DNA from: Rikenellaceae bacterium
GTDB lineage: Bacteria; Bacteroidota; Bacteroidia; Bacteroidales; UBA932
Assembly (NCBI GenBank): GCA_003513895.1
Contig: DOSU01000126.1
Span: 1-7,072 of the forward strand
Direction of reading: 5' to 3'
Length of the DNA: 7,072 nucleotides
The position numbers were made by a program, and so were the translations under genes. The notes under the pieces are model-generated. The model was not told the DNA's origin and ran no database searches. It saw only the letters and a list, made by a program, of their open reading frames with translations. Numbering within the stretch: the first letter of the stretch is position 1; each line of letters begins with the position of its first letter. Positions 1 through 6,819 of this stretch are shown here, one piece after another.

Positions 1-1876
1 CATTTACCAACTCGCTCTCCTTTCGTTTATCTCTTTCCTCCTTCGGCTTTTCGCCCATATATGTGTGCATCCCTTTTGACTTATCCCAAGAGAACTGCAT
101 CAAGGGTACGTCAAGGGGACTTCCATCACGTACTTTCAAGGCTTTTACTACCGATATTGCAGGGTCGTCATCCTTTTCTATGGATAATATTGCAGCAGCT
201 TTGCGTTGTAATTCAGACCCCAAGTGCCCTCTTAACTTCAATCCATTCGGGATAAAATGAAGAACGCAGATAATACATGTATTATAGATTCCTGCATATC
301 TGTAAATGTCTTCCACAATGGAAATACTCTCCTGTTCATCATTGGCCCCTTTGATAAGATCTGCAATCCCATCAATAACCACCAATTGAATTCCTCCGAA
401 TTGATGATAGAACTTATCCATGCTCTCAACAATGGATTGCAATCGCTGTTTTCGAGACATGCCTGTAAGAGAATATGCTTTGAAGAAGTTCGGCATGGAT
501 GTTAAACCAGCTCTTTTGATAATGGTCGAGCAATTTTTGTAAAGCTGAACTTCGGACTGCTCAGTATCATATAACAGAACTGCTTTTGATTTATAGTTCA
601 ACGATACTGTATTTCCTAAACAATCAATGCTTCTTTCATCTGAGATGATACATCCGGAAATAATAGATCCTACATAATTACTTTTGCCGGTCCCATCCCC
701 TCCTGTAATACAGAGCAGATTTCCCTGCGTTCCAAGTGGCACATCATTGACCGAAACAACCATTTTTGATTGTGGGGGAGGATTATCAAAATTTACTTCG
801 CACGATTTAAGTATTGACATGGTATCACTGTATAATGTATCTAATAAATCAAGGAAAAGTATTCTAAAATCATCCGCTGTATTCCCCATCCTAAAATAAT
901 CAGATATATCTTTCTCTTCCTTGGTACCGGATAGTGGCAATAAAAGCCGTTTTACTCCCAGTTCGTTATATTTTTTTGCTAGCTTGAGGGAACTATCCAG
1001 TCCCGTTTTATCCATATCATAAAGGATTACGATATGTTTAAACATAAACGATAATTTTCGGATAGTGTTATCCGGAATTGTTGCCGTTTCGCTATTGAAA
1101 CAAATTGCATTGAAACCATGAGAGGAAAGGGATAGTACATCTTTTTCACCTCCGGTTATATAGAGAATATCACCCCTTGAAGGAAGTTGCTCTAACCCGA
1201 AACAATAATTTTCGTACACTGTGCCTCCATACATGAATCGAAGTTGAGAATTGGGACGGTAAATTTTAATAAACTTCTTGCCTAAATACCCAAATATCGG
1301 TTCGTTGGGTGTTGATTCAAGCTGAAAAGTTTTCCCTTCATTGCTCTCGCTTTTAAAAGAGCGCAAAGATATTACATTGTATTTTTTAAGGATATCTCTA
1401 GTAACTCCATATTGCTGCCAAAAATTCATTTCTGACTTAGAAAAAAGTTGCTCGATAATCTGAAATGATTTTTCTTTCAGCTCATTAGCGGGTACTATAT
1501 TTTGCATTTGAGGAACTGTTACTAACTGTTGTGATTTGGATTGGTTTGTGTTTTGACCAATTTTCTCATCAATACCCAAACATAGGTCTTGATTAATTGC
1601 CTTGAGTATTTCCACAAAATCATCGCTTCGCGTATAATCCAGGCCTTTAATCTTGCCGACAAGGAAGAAACAATCTCCACTATATTCTTCATTGCCAAAA
1701 TCTTTCATTCTATAACAGTTGCAATTTCGGTCGAAATAGATATTGCAGGAGGCTTTTCTATCTTCGTAAAGAGGATTATGGAAGTTTCTACCCACTCGAA
1801 AAGAGAATGAGATATAATATTTGAAAACGGATAACCCGCCGGATGTCCGTTCTAGAATTGATTCTTTATTGAGCAT
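1..1876 (-). CDS. Toprim primase / RecA-like ATPase of a mobile element (3' end cut by left edge)
   Basis: 625 codons are open from an ATG at 1876 to the left edge with no stop, so the C-terminus lies outside. The N-terminus (about residues 10-75) matches the primase zinc-finger-like fold of Bacteroidota elements: a GGL start, NPLYED near 34-39 and KDFG at 58-61, but no full set of zinc cysteines. A Toprim domain follows, with TGGEKD at 241-246 and the metal-binding DMDKTG at 287-292. A RecA/DnaB-like ATPase domain comes next, with Walker A GGDGTGKS at 392-399 and Walker B LVVID ending at D502. The order fits a primase-helicase that primes or unwinds element DNA after excision or transfer. 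The start overlaps the HTH gene stop by 11 bases, so the two are probably co-translated. Domain calls are firm; the exact role is inferred from family context. Confidence 0.88.
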   Translation of the reverse strand, partial: MLNKESILERTSGGLSVFKYYISFSFRVGRNFHNPLYEDRKASCNIYFDRNCNCYRMKDFGNEEYSGDCFFLVGKIKGLDYTRSDDFVEILKAINQDLCLGIDEKIGQNTNQSKSQQLVTVPQMQNIVPANELKEKSFQIIEQLFSKSEMNFWQQYGVTRDILKKYNVISLRSFKSESNEGKTFQLESTPNEPIFGYLGKKFIKIYRPNSQLRFMYGGTVYENYCFGLEQLPSRGDILYITGGEKDVLSLSSHGFNAICFNSETATIPDNTIRKLSFMFKHIVILYDMDKTGLDSSLKLAKKYNELGVKRLLLPLSGTKEEKDISDYFRMGNTADDFRILFLDLLDTLYSDTMSILKSCEVNFDNPPPQSKMVVSVNDVPLGTQGNLLCITGGDGTGKSNYVGSIISGCIISDERSIDCLGNTVSLNYKSKAVLLYDTEQSEVQLYKNCSTIIKRAGLTSMPNFFKAYSLTGMSRKQRLQSIVESMDKFYHQFGGIQLVVIDGIADLIKGANDEQESISIVEDIYRYAGIYNTCIICVLHFIPNGLKLRGHLGSELQRKAAAILSIEKDDDPAISVVKALKVRDGSPLDVPLMQFSWDKSKGMHTYMGEKPKEERDKRKESELVN

Positions 1877-2198
1877 AATACTTGGCGTTTTGAATTAAAT
1901 CATTCAAATATTCTTCGTTGCTTCGGATCATCTTACTTTCCAAAAGATGTCTAATGTCCGAAATACGAAAGAAATTCTTTCCGTTGATCCTTGAATAAGA
2001 AACGCAATTCTTGGCTCGTAGTCGCTGAAGGGTTCTATTGCTGATATGAAGATAATTGCAAACGTCATGGCTATCGACCCACATTTTTTCTTCGTTGATA
2101 GCATTATGCCTCTGTTTGTCATAAACAAAATCCATTATAATATCTATCTTCTTTACAAGCTCCTGAAAAGCTTTCGATTCGACTGTAACTACCTCCAT
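1866..2198 (-). CDS. Small helix-turn-helix DNA-binding protein (excisionase/MerR-like fold)
   Basis: This 110-residue protein has an N-terminal helical stretch (about 10-36). A winged helix-turn-helix follows at about 40-88: WVDSHDVCNYL, then the recognition helix around NRTLQRLR, then a wing ending in FFRISDIRHLL. Proteins of this kind are common beside primase and mobilization genes in Bacteroides elements and act as excision factors or local regulators. I chose the ATG at 2198, which gives the family-typical MEVVTVE start; the frame can also open at a TTG at 2228, which is less likely. There is no Shine-Dalgarno sequence. A possible minus-strand -7 box (CAGCTTTG, 2233 to 2226) lies just upstream, but its spacing to a TTTG inside the terminator is 24 bases, which is too long to trust. 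The gene runs into the primase with an 11-base overlap. Its DNA target is unknown. Confidence 0.85.
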   Translation of the reverse strand: MEVVTVESKAFQELVKKIDIIMDFVYDKQRHNAINEEKMWVDSHDVCNYLHISNRTLQRLRAKNCVSYSRINGKNFFRISDIRHLLESKMIRSNEEYLNDLIQNAKYYAQ

Positions 2199-2242
2199 AA
2201 TTATATATGCTATATTAATTCGGTTCAAAGCTGCGACAGTCT

Positions 2243-2288
2243 AAAAAAACAATCAGCCAAATTGCGGACAACTTGGCTGATATTTTTT
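2243..2288 (-). terminator. Rho-independent terminator after the rteC-like gene, possibly bidirectional
   Basis: A perfect 9-bp stem (2252-2260 with 2273-2281) continues after one mismatch into a 3-bp stem (2262-2264 with 2269-2271) closed by the loop CGGA. On the minus strand the stem is followed by a T-run (A-run at 2243-2249 on the plus strand). On the plus strand it is followed by a T-run at 2283-2288. It begins a few bases after the rteC stop (2287-2289), so it most likely ends that transcript. The HTH-primase operon would then need its own promoter or read-through. Confidence 0.8.
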
Positions 2289-2892
2289 ACTGATCTTTCT
2301 CTTTTATCTTCGATTCCAGAGTATTTTGGAGTTTGGATACAAAAACCGTTCGTTCTTTCATTCTCTCACGTATTCGCAAAAAAGAATGGGAGAAATTATC
2401 AATTTTTACACCAAAAAACTGTTCAAAATGCTGAACAGTCTCTTTGATGGTCATTTCACCATTGTTGAAAGATTTAGTATAGTGAAGTGCATAAATCAAT
2501 TCTACCAAGTCCCGAATCGTACTTGTCCAAACAAGTTTTGGTAATTCTTGATTTGCGATATATATCCGTTGTTTTGACGAAATTACATCCTTTGAAATAA
2601 GGGATTCAACGATCTTTCGATTAGAAAGGACTATTGAGATTGCCTTAAATAGACAAATTCCTTTGTCCGTATTTTTTTTAGATCCTAATACATTTGCTCT
2701 CATACGTATGGAAACCAGTTCGATGTGCAGAAATGTAAGGATATTGTGACGGTAGATTATATCAGGTTCTTGTGTATTAAGTATTACAAGTTCTTGGATG
2801 AATTTGATATATGAATTTTCGTACTCTTTTTGACTGTGCTCGTCGGAGTTGTTTAATAGAACAAATAACTCCGAGTTTGTATATTTTTTCAT
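2287..2892 (-). CDS. rteC: RteC-family protein
   Basis: This 201-residue protein has the RteC-type C-terminal region. The signature runs from about 120 to 190: LVWTSTIRDLVELIYAL (W122), then FNNGEMTIKE, then an FEQFFG helix and a basic RIRERMKERT stretch. In CTnDOT, RteC activates the excision operon downstream of the RteA/RteB two-component system; many integrative and mobilizable elements carry RteC relatives without RteA/B. The N-terminal half is helical and poorly conserved. The length is near that of CTnDOT RteC. The ATG at 2892 is the first in frame, preceded by AT-rich sequence without a Shine-Dalgarno. The gene has its own terminator and a 430-base upstream gap rich in inverted repeats. 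Family membership is well supported, but its target in this element is not known. Confidence 0.85.
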   Translation of the reverse strand: MKKYTNSELFVLLNNSDEHSQKEYENSYIKFIQELVILNTQEPDIIYRHNILTFLHIELVSIRMRANVLGSKKNTDKGICLFKAISIVLSNRKIVESLISKDVISSKQRIYIANQELPKLVWTSTIRDLVELIYALHYTKSFNNGEMTIKETVQHFEQFFGVKIDNFSHSFLRIRERMKERTVFVSKLQNTLESKIKEKDQ

Positions 2893-2915
2893 TTAATATT
2901 GTTAATGAATTTTTG

Positions 2916-3012
2916 AAACCTAAGTATTCGGGACAACTATTATTGCTTCGATTTTGAAATAAGCAATATCCTCAATATTGAGGTGGCGCTCTAATAAACA
3001 TATCTTAGGTTT
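2916..3012. repeat. Nested inverted repeats upstream of rteC
   Basis: Three symmetric elements are nested. An outer 9-bp inverted repeat, AAACCTAAG (2916-2924) with CTTAGGTTT (3004-3012), surrounds the other two. Inside it are a hairpin TATTGCTT/AAGCAATA (2941-2948 and 2961-2968, 12-base loop) and a perfect 14-bp palindrome CCTCAATATTGAGG (2970-2983). The block starts 24 bases upstream of the rteC ATG. It could be an operator or a recombinase/excisionase arm-site region; the sequence alone does not decide which. Confidence 0.6.
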
Positions 3013-3252
3013 GTAATAAATCCATTCGATCATATTATTAATAGTCAAATGTTTAGATTACAAATATATTAATAAACCCCTGATAATCTGCGTTTTCAGA
3101 TAAAGGTAAAGTTTTACCGTGTTTTTTCGAATACGGCGTCTTAAACGCTTTGCCAACAGATAGACGAGTCTAGATGTAGAGGGCAAAATTATGTAAATGT
3201 CTAACGATTAATTAAATAATATTAGGTTTTTCTAAAACCATTTAATATATTT

Positions 3253-3284
3253 ACCCAAAATAACACCCAAAAAGTAGTTTTTGG
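3253..3284. promoter_or_regulatory. Direct repeat and hairpin just upstream of speD
   Basis: ACCCAAAA occurs twice, at 3253-3260 and 3265-3272. The second copy merges into an inverted repeat CCAAAAA (3267-3273) / TTTTTGG (3278-3284) with the 4-base loop GTAG. It ends 38 bases before the speD ATG, in the region where its promoter or leader is expected. It could be an operator or an mRNA hairpin. AT-rich sequence produces such repeats by chance, so confidence is low. Confidence 0.3.
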
Positions 3285-3322
3285 ACAAGCTATTTCTTTT
3301 TAAAAAATAACTCATTTAACAA

Positions 3323-3733
3323 ATGACATATAAAACAATTCAATTTGGAGAGCACATAACCATTGACGGATACAACGGTGATGAAAATTTGCTGAATAAC
3401 AAAGAAACGATTTCCTCATTTTTTCTGGAATTACCAAAGAAACTTGGAATGAAAATACTTACAGAGCCATTAGTAGTTTCTGCGCCTGATAATGGATTAA
3501 AAGACCCTGGTGGCTGGGCCGGTTTTGTTATTATTGCTGAAAGTCATATTTCTATTCATACTTTTCCTAAGCGAGGATTTGTAAGTGCTGACATTTATAC
3601 TTGTAAAAACGGGATGGATGCTCAAATCATCATTGACTATTTTAAAAATGCTTTTAAACTTACAGATATTGAAACAAACTTTATTAAAAGGGGAACAAGG
3701 TATCCATTAGAGAATTTAGATGGAAGAGTATGA
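3323..3733 (+). CDS. speD: S-adenosylmethionine decarboxylase family proenzyme (class 1b), with altered substrate-site residues
   Basis: This 136-residue protein has the normal length for class 1b. It carries the self-cleavage site ESHISIHTFP at 73-82, where cleavage between E73 and S74 would make the pyruvoyl group. The processing His is H79 and the catalytic Cys is C94 (DIYTC), both at the same spacing from the cleavage Ser as in the Thermotoga maritima enzyme. The family reaction is decarboxylation of S-adenosylmethionine to supply aminopropyl groups for spermidine. Two residues depart from that enzyme: the Ser eight before the cleavage Ser is A66, and the Glu after HTxP, which in AdoMet decarboxylases contacts the ribose, is K83. 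The protein may therefore self-process yet use another substrate. It is the only plus-strand gene, convergent with the trpF-like gene, and no spermidine synthase is in view. There is no Shine-Dalgarno before the ATG. Family is certain, substrate is not. Confidence 0.9.
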   Translation: MTYKTIQFGEHITIDGYNGDENLLNNKETISSFFLELPKKLGMKILTEPLVVSAPDNGLKDPGGWAGFVIIAESHISIHTFPKRGFVSADIYTCKNGMDAQIIIDYFKNAFKLTDIETNFIKRGTRYPLENLDGRV

Positions 3734-3751
3734 TACCCAAATTCCCTGAGT

Positions 3752-4489
3752 TCAATAACCTCGAATTGCTTGTTCATCGGCTGCTCTATAACGTAGGAGA
3801 ACTCTGTCAGCGTTGGCAACAGCAGAAACAAAGCTATAACATTTATTAATGCTTTTTAACAGTCCTATACCCGGAACGACTTCACTAACCCCTGTTTCCA
3901 CATCTACACCGAACGGACGAACTATTTCAATTGCATTGGCTACATTGGATGCATTTAAGCCGCCAGCAAGAAAAACAGGAATAGGACACATACTTACAAT
4001 TTCAGCGCAGACAGAGAGATCGGCCTGAATACCGCTACCCCCTTCTCGACAACTGTCAAGCAGTATAGCATCGACAACATCTCTGTAGTAATTAATAAAC
4101 GCAGAAAAGTCACTGGGACTGTTTTCATGCGCTTTCACAGACATTACTTTTATAATACGAATTGGACGATTTAATGAGTTGCGTAATTGGGTAATCAGCT
4201 GGGGGTTCCAATCTGGATAAAGTTGGATAGAGGTAAATGGGGCTATTTCAAGACATTTAAGAACGGTAGAAAAATCGTAATCAATGAGTAATATTTTTTC
4301 AACAGTCAGTGGTAATTCTTCTAGCAAAACGCTAAATCTGTGCGCTTTATCTCTCCAGCCTTCTTTATTAGATTGAAGTATATGAAAGCCAAGTGCATCT
4401 GCACCGCTTTGACTTGCTTCATAGGCTGCTTCTAAATACTCAAAAAGACATAATTTAATTCGAGTATATTTTACGGTTGTATTCCACAT
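3752..4489 (-). CDS. Divergent phosphoribosylanthranilate isomerase (TrpF) homologue
   Basis: This 245-residue TIM-barrel protein belongs to the TrpF family, which isomerises N-(phosphoribosyl)anthranilate by an Amadori rearrangement. The likely catalytic pair is retained: C14 in RIKLC and D145 in ILLDS. GADALGF (29-35), EGGSG (149-153), LAGGL (174-178) and RPFGVDV (191-197) align with family blocks and their phosphate-binding loops. Several hallmarks are changed: KICG reads KLCL, QLHG reads QLYP (89-92), SSGVE reads ETGVS, and the KSKR arginine that contacts the anthranilate carboxylate has no clear counterpart near 40-46. The protein is longer than the usual 200-215 residues, with about 7 extra residues at the N-terminus and about 25 at the C-terminus. 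No other trp gene is nearby. It is the last gene of the operon, 46 bases after the 419-residue gene. I infer a related isomerase acting on another N-glycosyl amine. Confidence 0.8.
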   Translation of the reverse strand: MWNTTVKYTRIKLCLFEYLEAAYEASQSGADALGFHILQSNKEGWRDKAHRFSVLLEELPLTVEKILLIDYDFSTVLKCLEIAPFTSIQLYPDWNPQLITQLRNSLNRPIRIIKVMSVKAHENSPSDFSAFINYYRDVVDAILLDSCREGGSGIQADLSVCAEIVSMCPIPVFLAGGLNASNVANAIEIVRPFGVDVETGVSEVVPGIGLLKSINKCYSFVSAVANADRVLLRYRAADEQAIRGY

Positions 4490-4535
4490 ATTATGATATA
4501 AGTAAGTAATATTTTCAAATTGTACATCGCAATTA

Positions 4536-5795
4536 TTATTGCAAAAATCTTGCGTTCACCAAATCAATGAAATAGCCAATTTCAAAGGCGGCAAGAGCCT
4601 GTATAACAGGATCGCGAGTCTCTTTAATTATTATTCGATCGTCCGAAGTTCTTGAGAATCGAAAGAGTTCTTCCTGGCATACGAGAGATTCAAGCATTCG
4701 CATATATGGAAAGTCAGGGCGATATATCACCTCACAGTAAAACTCTTGAAGCCATGGTATCCCAGTATACATTTGGAATTTTTTTATAGTATTTGATGCA
4801 GTCATAGCAAGGAGCGGCATAGTCCCATGAGCTGCAATATCAACAGCGAGGAACCCAGATTCTTGACCGCACAAGCGATTTATATACTGTCTGATAAAAT
4901 GCAAAAGACGCGTTACTGACTCTGATTTTATTTGCCGAACTGAATGTGTGTAGATATCAACATAATCTGACGAGTAAGTACCTTTATAGGTGGACAGGCA
5001 ACGGTAAATGCTATTGTATAATTCAGCGTAGATTGGGTTGTTAGGTAAGTCGGGTGTAAAACTCTGCACAACAGCTCTGTTTATCATAGCACCTCTGGCG
5101 TCAATTGCCATGCCAGCTGATTGCAGTCGGCGGGCGCCTAGGTATAACAGCAACGTGTCTCTTAATAGAAAAATCAAGCGGCATTTAGCAGGAGAAATTT
5201 CGTGTCCGGCGGGCAGACTATCTATCGTGTTAATTTTATTTTGTCGTTTAGTGGAGGGAAAGCCAATCAGATAGGCAAGATAATCTACGAGCATATTTGC
5301 TGTCTCTACGAACTGACGCCTGATCAAGATTGAAGGGAAAGATCTATGCGCTTTTGTAATTGTAGAAATGCCCTCAAGGTGTTTCAAATATTCGTCTAAG
5401 TCGAACAGACTGTATCCATGCTTTGGGTCGTGGGCTAAAGTGCTCACGATACATCTGGGAGTGAGTAGACGATTTGTCTTATAGTCGAGTAAAGCGATAC
5501 TCGTAGAGAGGAAACGTGCAAGTCGCTCCTCAAAATTTAAACGTTTATTGAGGTTCTCAATAAGGCCTTGATAATTACCTCCGTCAGGAGATAAAAGATC
5601 TGCAACTGCGCGTTCAATTGATCTAGCTCTGGCTACTACAAGGTGCAAGTTTAATTGCTTATTGTCACCTATGTAAAGTGCCTCGAAAGAGCATAGTTGC
5701 CTATTAAGATAGGTGGCTATGTAATCAATTTCTTCACGACTTGGTTGATTACCAGCAGTGCCAGGAGTCAATAAATACGAATTATTATATTCCAT
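4536..5795 (-). CDS. Unassigned 419-residue protein
   Basis: I do not recognise a characterised family. No signal peptide or clear membrane segment is visible; the protein appears soluble and largely helical. Two stretches stand out. LIFLLRDTLLLYLGARRL (207-224) is followed by an ARGAMINR block (233-240). FLAVDIAAHGTMPLL (315-329) is a hydrophobic strand followed by D319 and a GT turn (G324, T325). A similar RD-then-DxGxxGT pattern occurs, as I recall, in proteins of polysaccharide and HAD-like gene clusters, and the second motif faintly resembles a phosphoribosyl-binding loop. Neither match is good enough for a function. The conserved-looking YTGIPWLQEF region lies at 343-352. The gene sits 71 bases after the dehydrogenase and 46 before the trpF-like gene in the same orientation, so it is probably part of the same pathway. 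The ATG at 5795 gives MEYNNSYL. Confidence 0.8.
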   Translation of the reverse strand: MEYNNSYLLTPGTAGNQPSREEIDYIATYLNRQLCSFEALYIGDNKQLNLHLVVARARSIERAVADLLSPDGGNYQGLIENLNKRLNFEERLARFLSTSIALLDYKTNRLLTPRCIVSTLAHDPKHGYSLFDLDEYLKHLEGISTITKAHRSFPSILIRRQFVETANMLVDYLAYLIGFPSTKRQNKINTIDSLPAGHEISPAKCRLIFLLRDTLLLYLGARRLQSAGMAIDARGAMINRAVVQSFTPDLPNNPIYAELYNSIYRCLSTYKGTYSSDYVDIYTHSVRQIKSESVTRLLHFIRQYINRLCGQESGFLAVDIAAHGTMPLLAMTASNTIKKFQMYTGIPWLQEFYCEVIYRPDFPYMRMLESLVCQEELFRFSRTSDDRIIIKETRDPVIQALAAFEIGYFIDLVNARFLQ

Positions 5796-5866
5796 AATCC
5801 CGAAAGATATAGGTGATAAGAGTTTCGTACGTTGTCATATATTTGTTATTATTGATCTCTTGTTTG

Positions 5867-6796
5867 TTAATATCCTTTAACTCGACACACTAAATTAGGT
5901 AGTGGTTTTCCGTTGCGAAGTCTGGAGATTATATCGGCTATCTCAAGTGCGCTAGAACACGGTCTGGAGTCAGCAGCTACATGTGGTGTTATGGTGATGC
6001 GAGGATGCATCCAGAATGGGTGCGATAATGGAAGAGGTTCAATTTTGAAAACATCCAGCGTAGCATGTGCAATTTTCCCATTTTCAAGTTCCTTTAACAA
6101 ATCTTTCTCATTGAGGCATCCTCCGCGACTGACATTTATTATACTTGCACCTCTTGGTAGTTGATTAAAAAGAGAACTCGAAAGAATGTTATATGTGGTA
6201 TCAGTAAGAGGAAGCAGACAAATAAGTATATCCGTTCGAGGCAAAAGTAACGAAAGGCCCTCGTCGCCTGCGAAACACGAGACATTTGGAATATTCTTTA
6301 GGCTCTTACTCCATCCTGATACTTTGAAGCCAAGATGGGTTAATGCAATGGCACATGGCATTCCAAGCCTCCCTAACCCGAGAACAGATACTCTTCGATG
6401 AGAAGCAGGATGATAAGGAGGCATCCATTGCCATTCCCTTCGTTGGTGTTGTTGTTCGATTGCTGCAAAATCTCTATGAATGCGTAATACTTGGTATATG
6501 ACGTATTCACGCATGAGGTATACTATGTCAGCTGTCGCAAGACGGATTATTGGCACATTTGGAAGACTATTATCTGAGAGCAGACCATCAACACCAGCAC
6601 TTAAAGAAATGATAGCAATAAGGTTAGAATAGCGTCTTAAAATTTTATAAGGTGGATTGTAGACAATGGCAATTTCAACATCATCAGGTGCAAACTGATC
6701 TCCTTCGTACAATTCATCATTTGGAAGAGTGCTTTTTAATGCAGCCCGCCACTCCTCGTTGAAGTCAAATTCGGGTGCTAACAGAAGTATCTTCAT
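5867..6796 (-). CDS. D-isomer-specific 2-hydroxyacid dehydrogenase (GhrA-like)
   Basis: This 309-residue protein is full length for the GhrA (glyoxylate/hydroxypyruvate reductase A) branch of the family, which interconverts 2-oxoacids and D-2-hydroxyacids with NAD(P). The NAD-binding loop is GLGRLG at 140-145. The catalytic triad is complete: R224 in NVSRGG, E253 in FKIEP and H272 in TPHVAA. The N-terminal substrate domain includes SLSAGVDGLL (64-73), the region where the substrate carboxylate binds. Strand 2 of the Rossmann fold ends in GWSKS (161-165) rather than in an acidic residue, which suggests NADP(H) preference. It starts 23 bases after the aminotransferase stop and is surely co-transcribed with it. 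A plausible role is to reduce a 2-oxoacid made by that aminotransferase, or to supply one; the substrate is not known. Confidence 0.9.
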   Translation of the reverse strand: MKILLLAPEFDFNEEWRAALKSTLPNDELYEGDQFAPDDVEIAIVYNPPYKILRRYSNLIAIISLSAGVDGLLSDNSLPNVPIIRLATADIVYLMREYVIYQVLRIHRDFAAIEQQHQRREWQWMPPYHPASHRRVSVLGLGRLGMPCAIALTHLGFKVSGWSKSLKNIPNVSCFAGDEGLSLLLPRTDILICLLPLTDTTYNILSSSLFNQLPRGASIINVSRGGCLNEKDLLKELENGKIAHATLDVFKIEPLPLSHPFWMHPRITITPHVAADSRPCSSALEIADIISRLRNGKPLPNLVCRVKGY

Positions 6797-6819
6797 ATAA
6801 GTTTTGTAATTTCTTTTAA

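Larger units (their letters stand above)
2893..3322. other. 430-base AT-rich divergent intergenic region without a gene
   Basis: No convincing coding frame, tRNA or remnant gene is visible. The region separates the starts of rteC (minus) and speD (plus), so it should hold promoters for both. Bacteroidota -7 boxes (TAnnTTTG) occur on the minus strand as TATATTTG (3068 to 3061) and TAATTTTG (3191 to 3184), and on the plus strand as TAGGTTTG (3006-3013). None has a convincing TTTG at the usual 19-21 base spacing. Short inverted repeats also lie at 3105-3118 (GGTAAA/TTTACC), 3086-3101 and 3225-3239. An element end could lie here, but no integrase and no flanking repeat was seen to prove it. Confidence 0.6.

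Noticed and set aside
61..899. Several plus-strand open frames of 64-82 codons
   Set aside because: They lie opposite the continuous 625-codon primase/ATPase frame with clear Toprim and Walker motifs and show no recognisable protein features.
2199..2228. Upstream TTG start adding 10 residues to the HTH protein
   Set aside because: The ATG at 2198 gives the family-typical MEVVTVE beginning; the extension requires a rare start codon.
2046..2447. Plus-strand 133-codon open frame
   Set aside because: It runs antisense across the HTH gene, the terminator hairpin and the end of rteC, all of which are better supported; its protein has low-complexity composition and no family pattern.
3180..3200. 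Possible CTnDOT-like attachment core (GTAnnTTTGC)
   Set aside because: The nearest sequence on the minus strand does not match the full core, and no second copy was found in the window.
3637..3831. Minus-strand 64-codon open frame across the speD 3' end
   Set aside because: It overlaps speD and the end of the trpF-like gene in another frame and has no supporting motif.
5038..6401. Plus-strand open frames of 71-83 codons opposite the operon
   Set aside because: They are antisense to the 419-residue gene and the dehydrogenase, whose motifs and full lengths are convincing.
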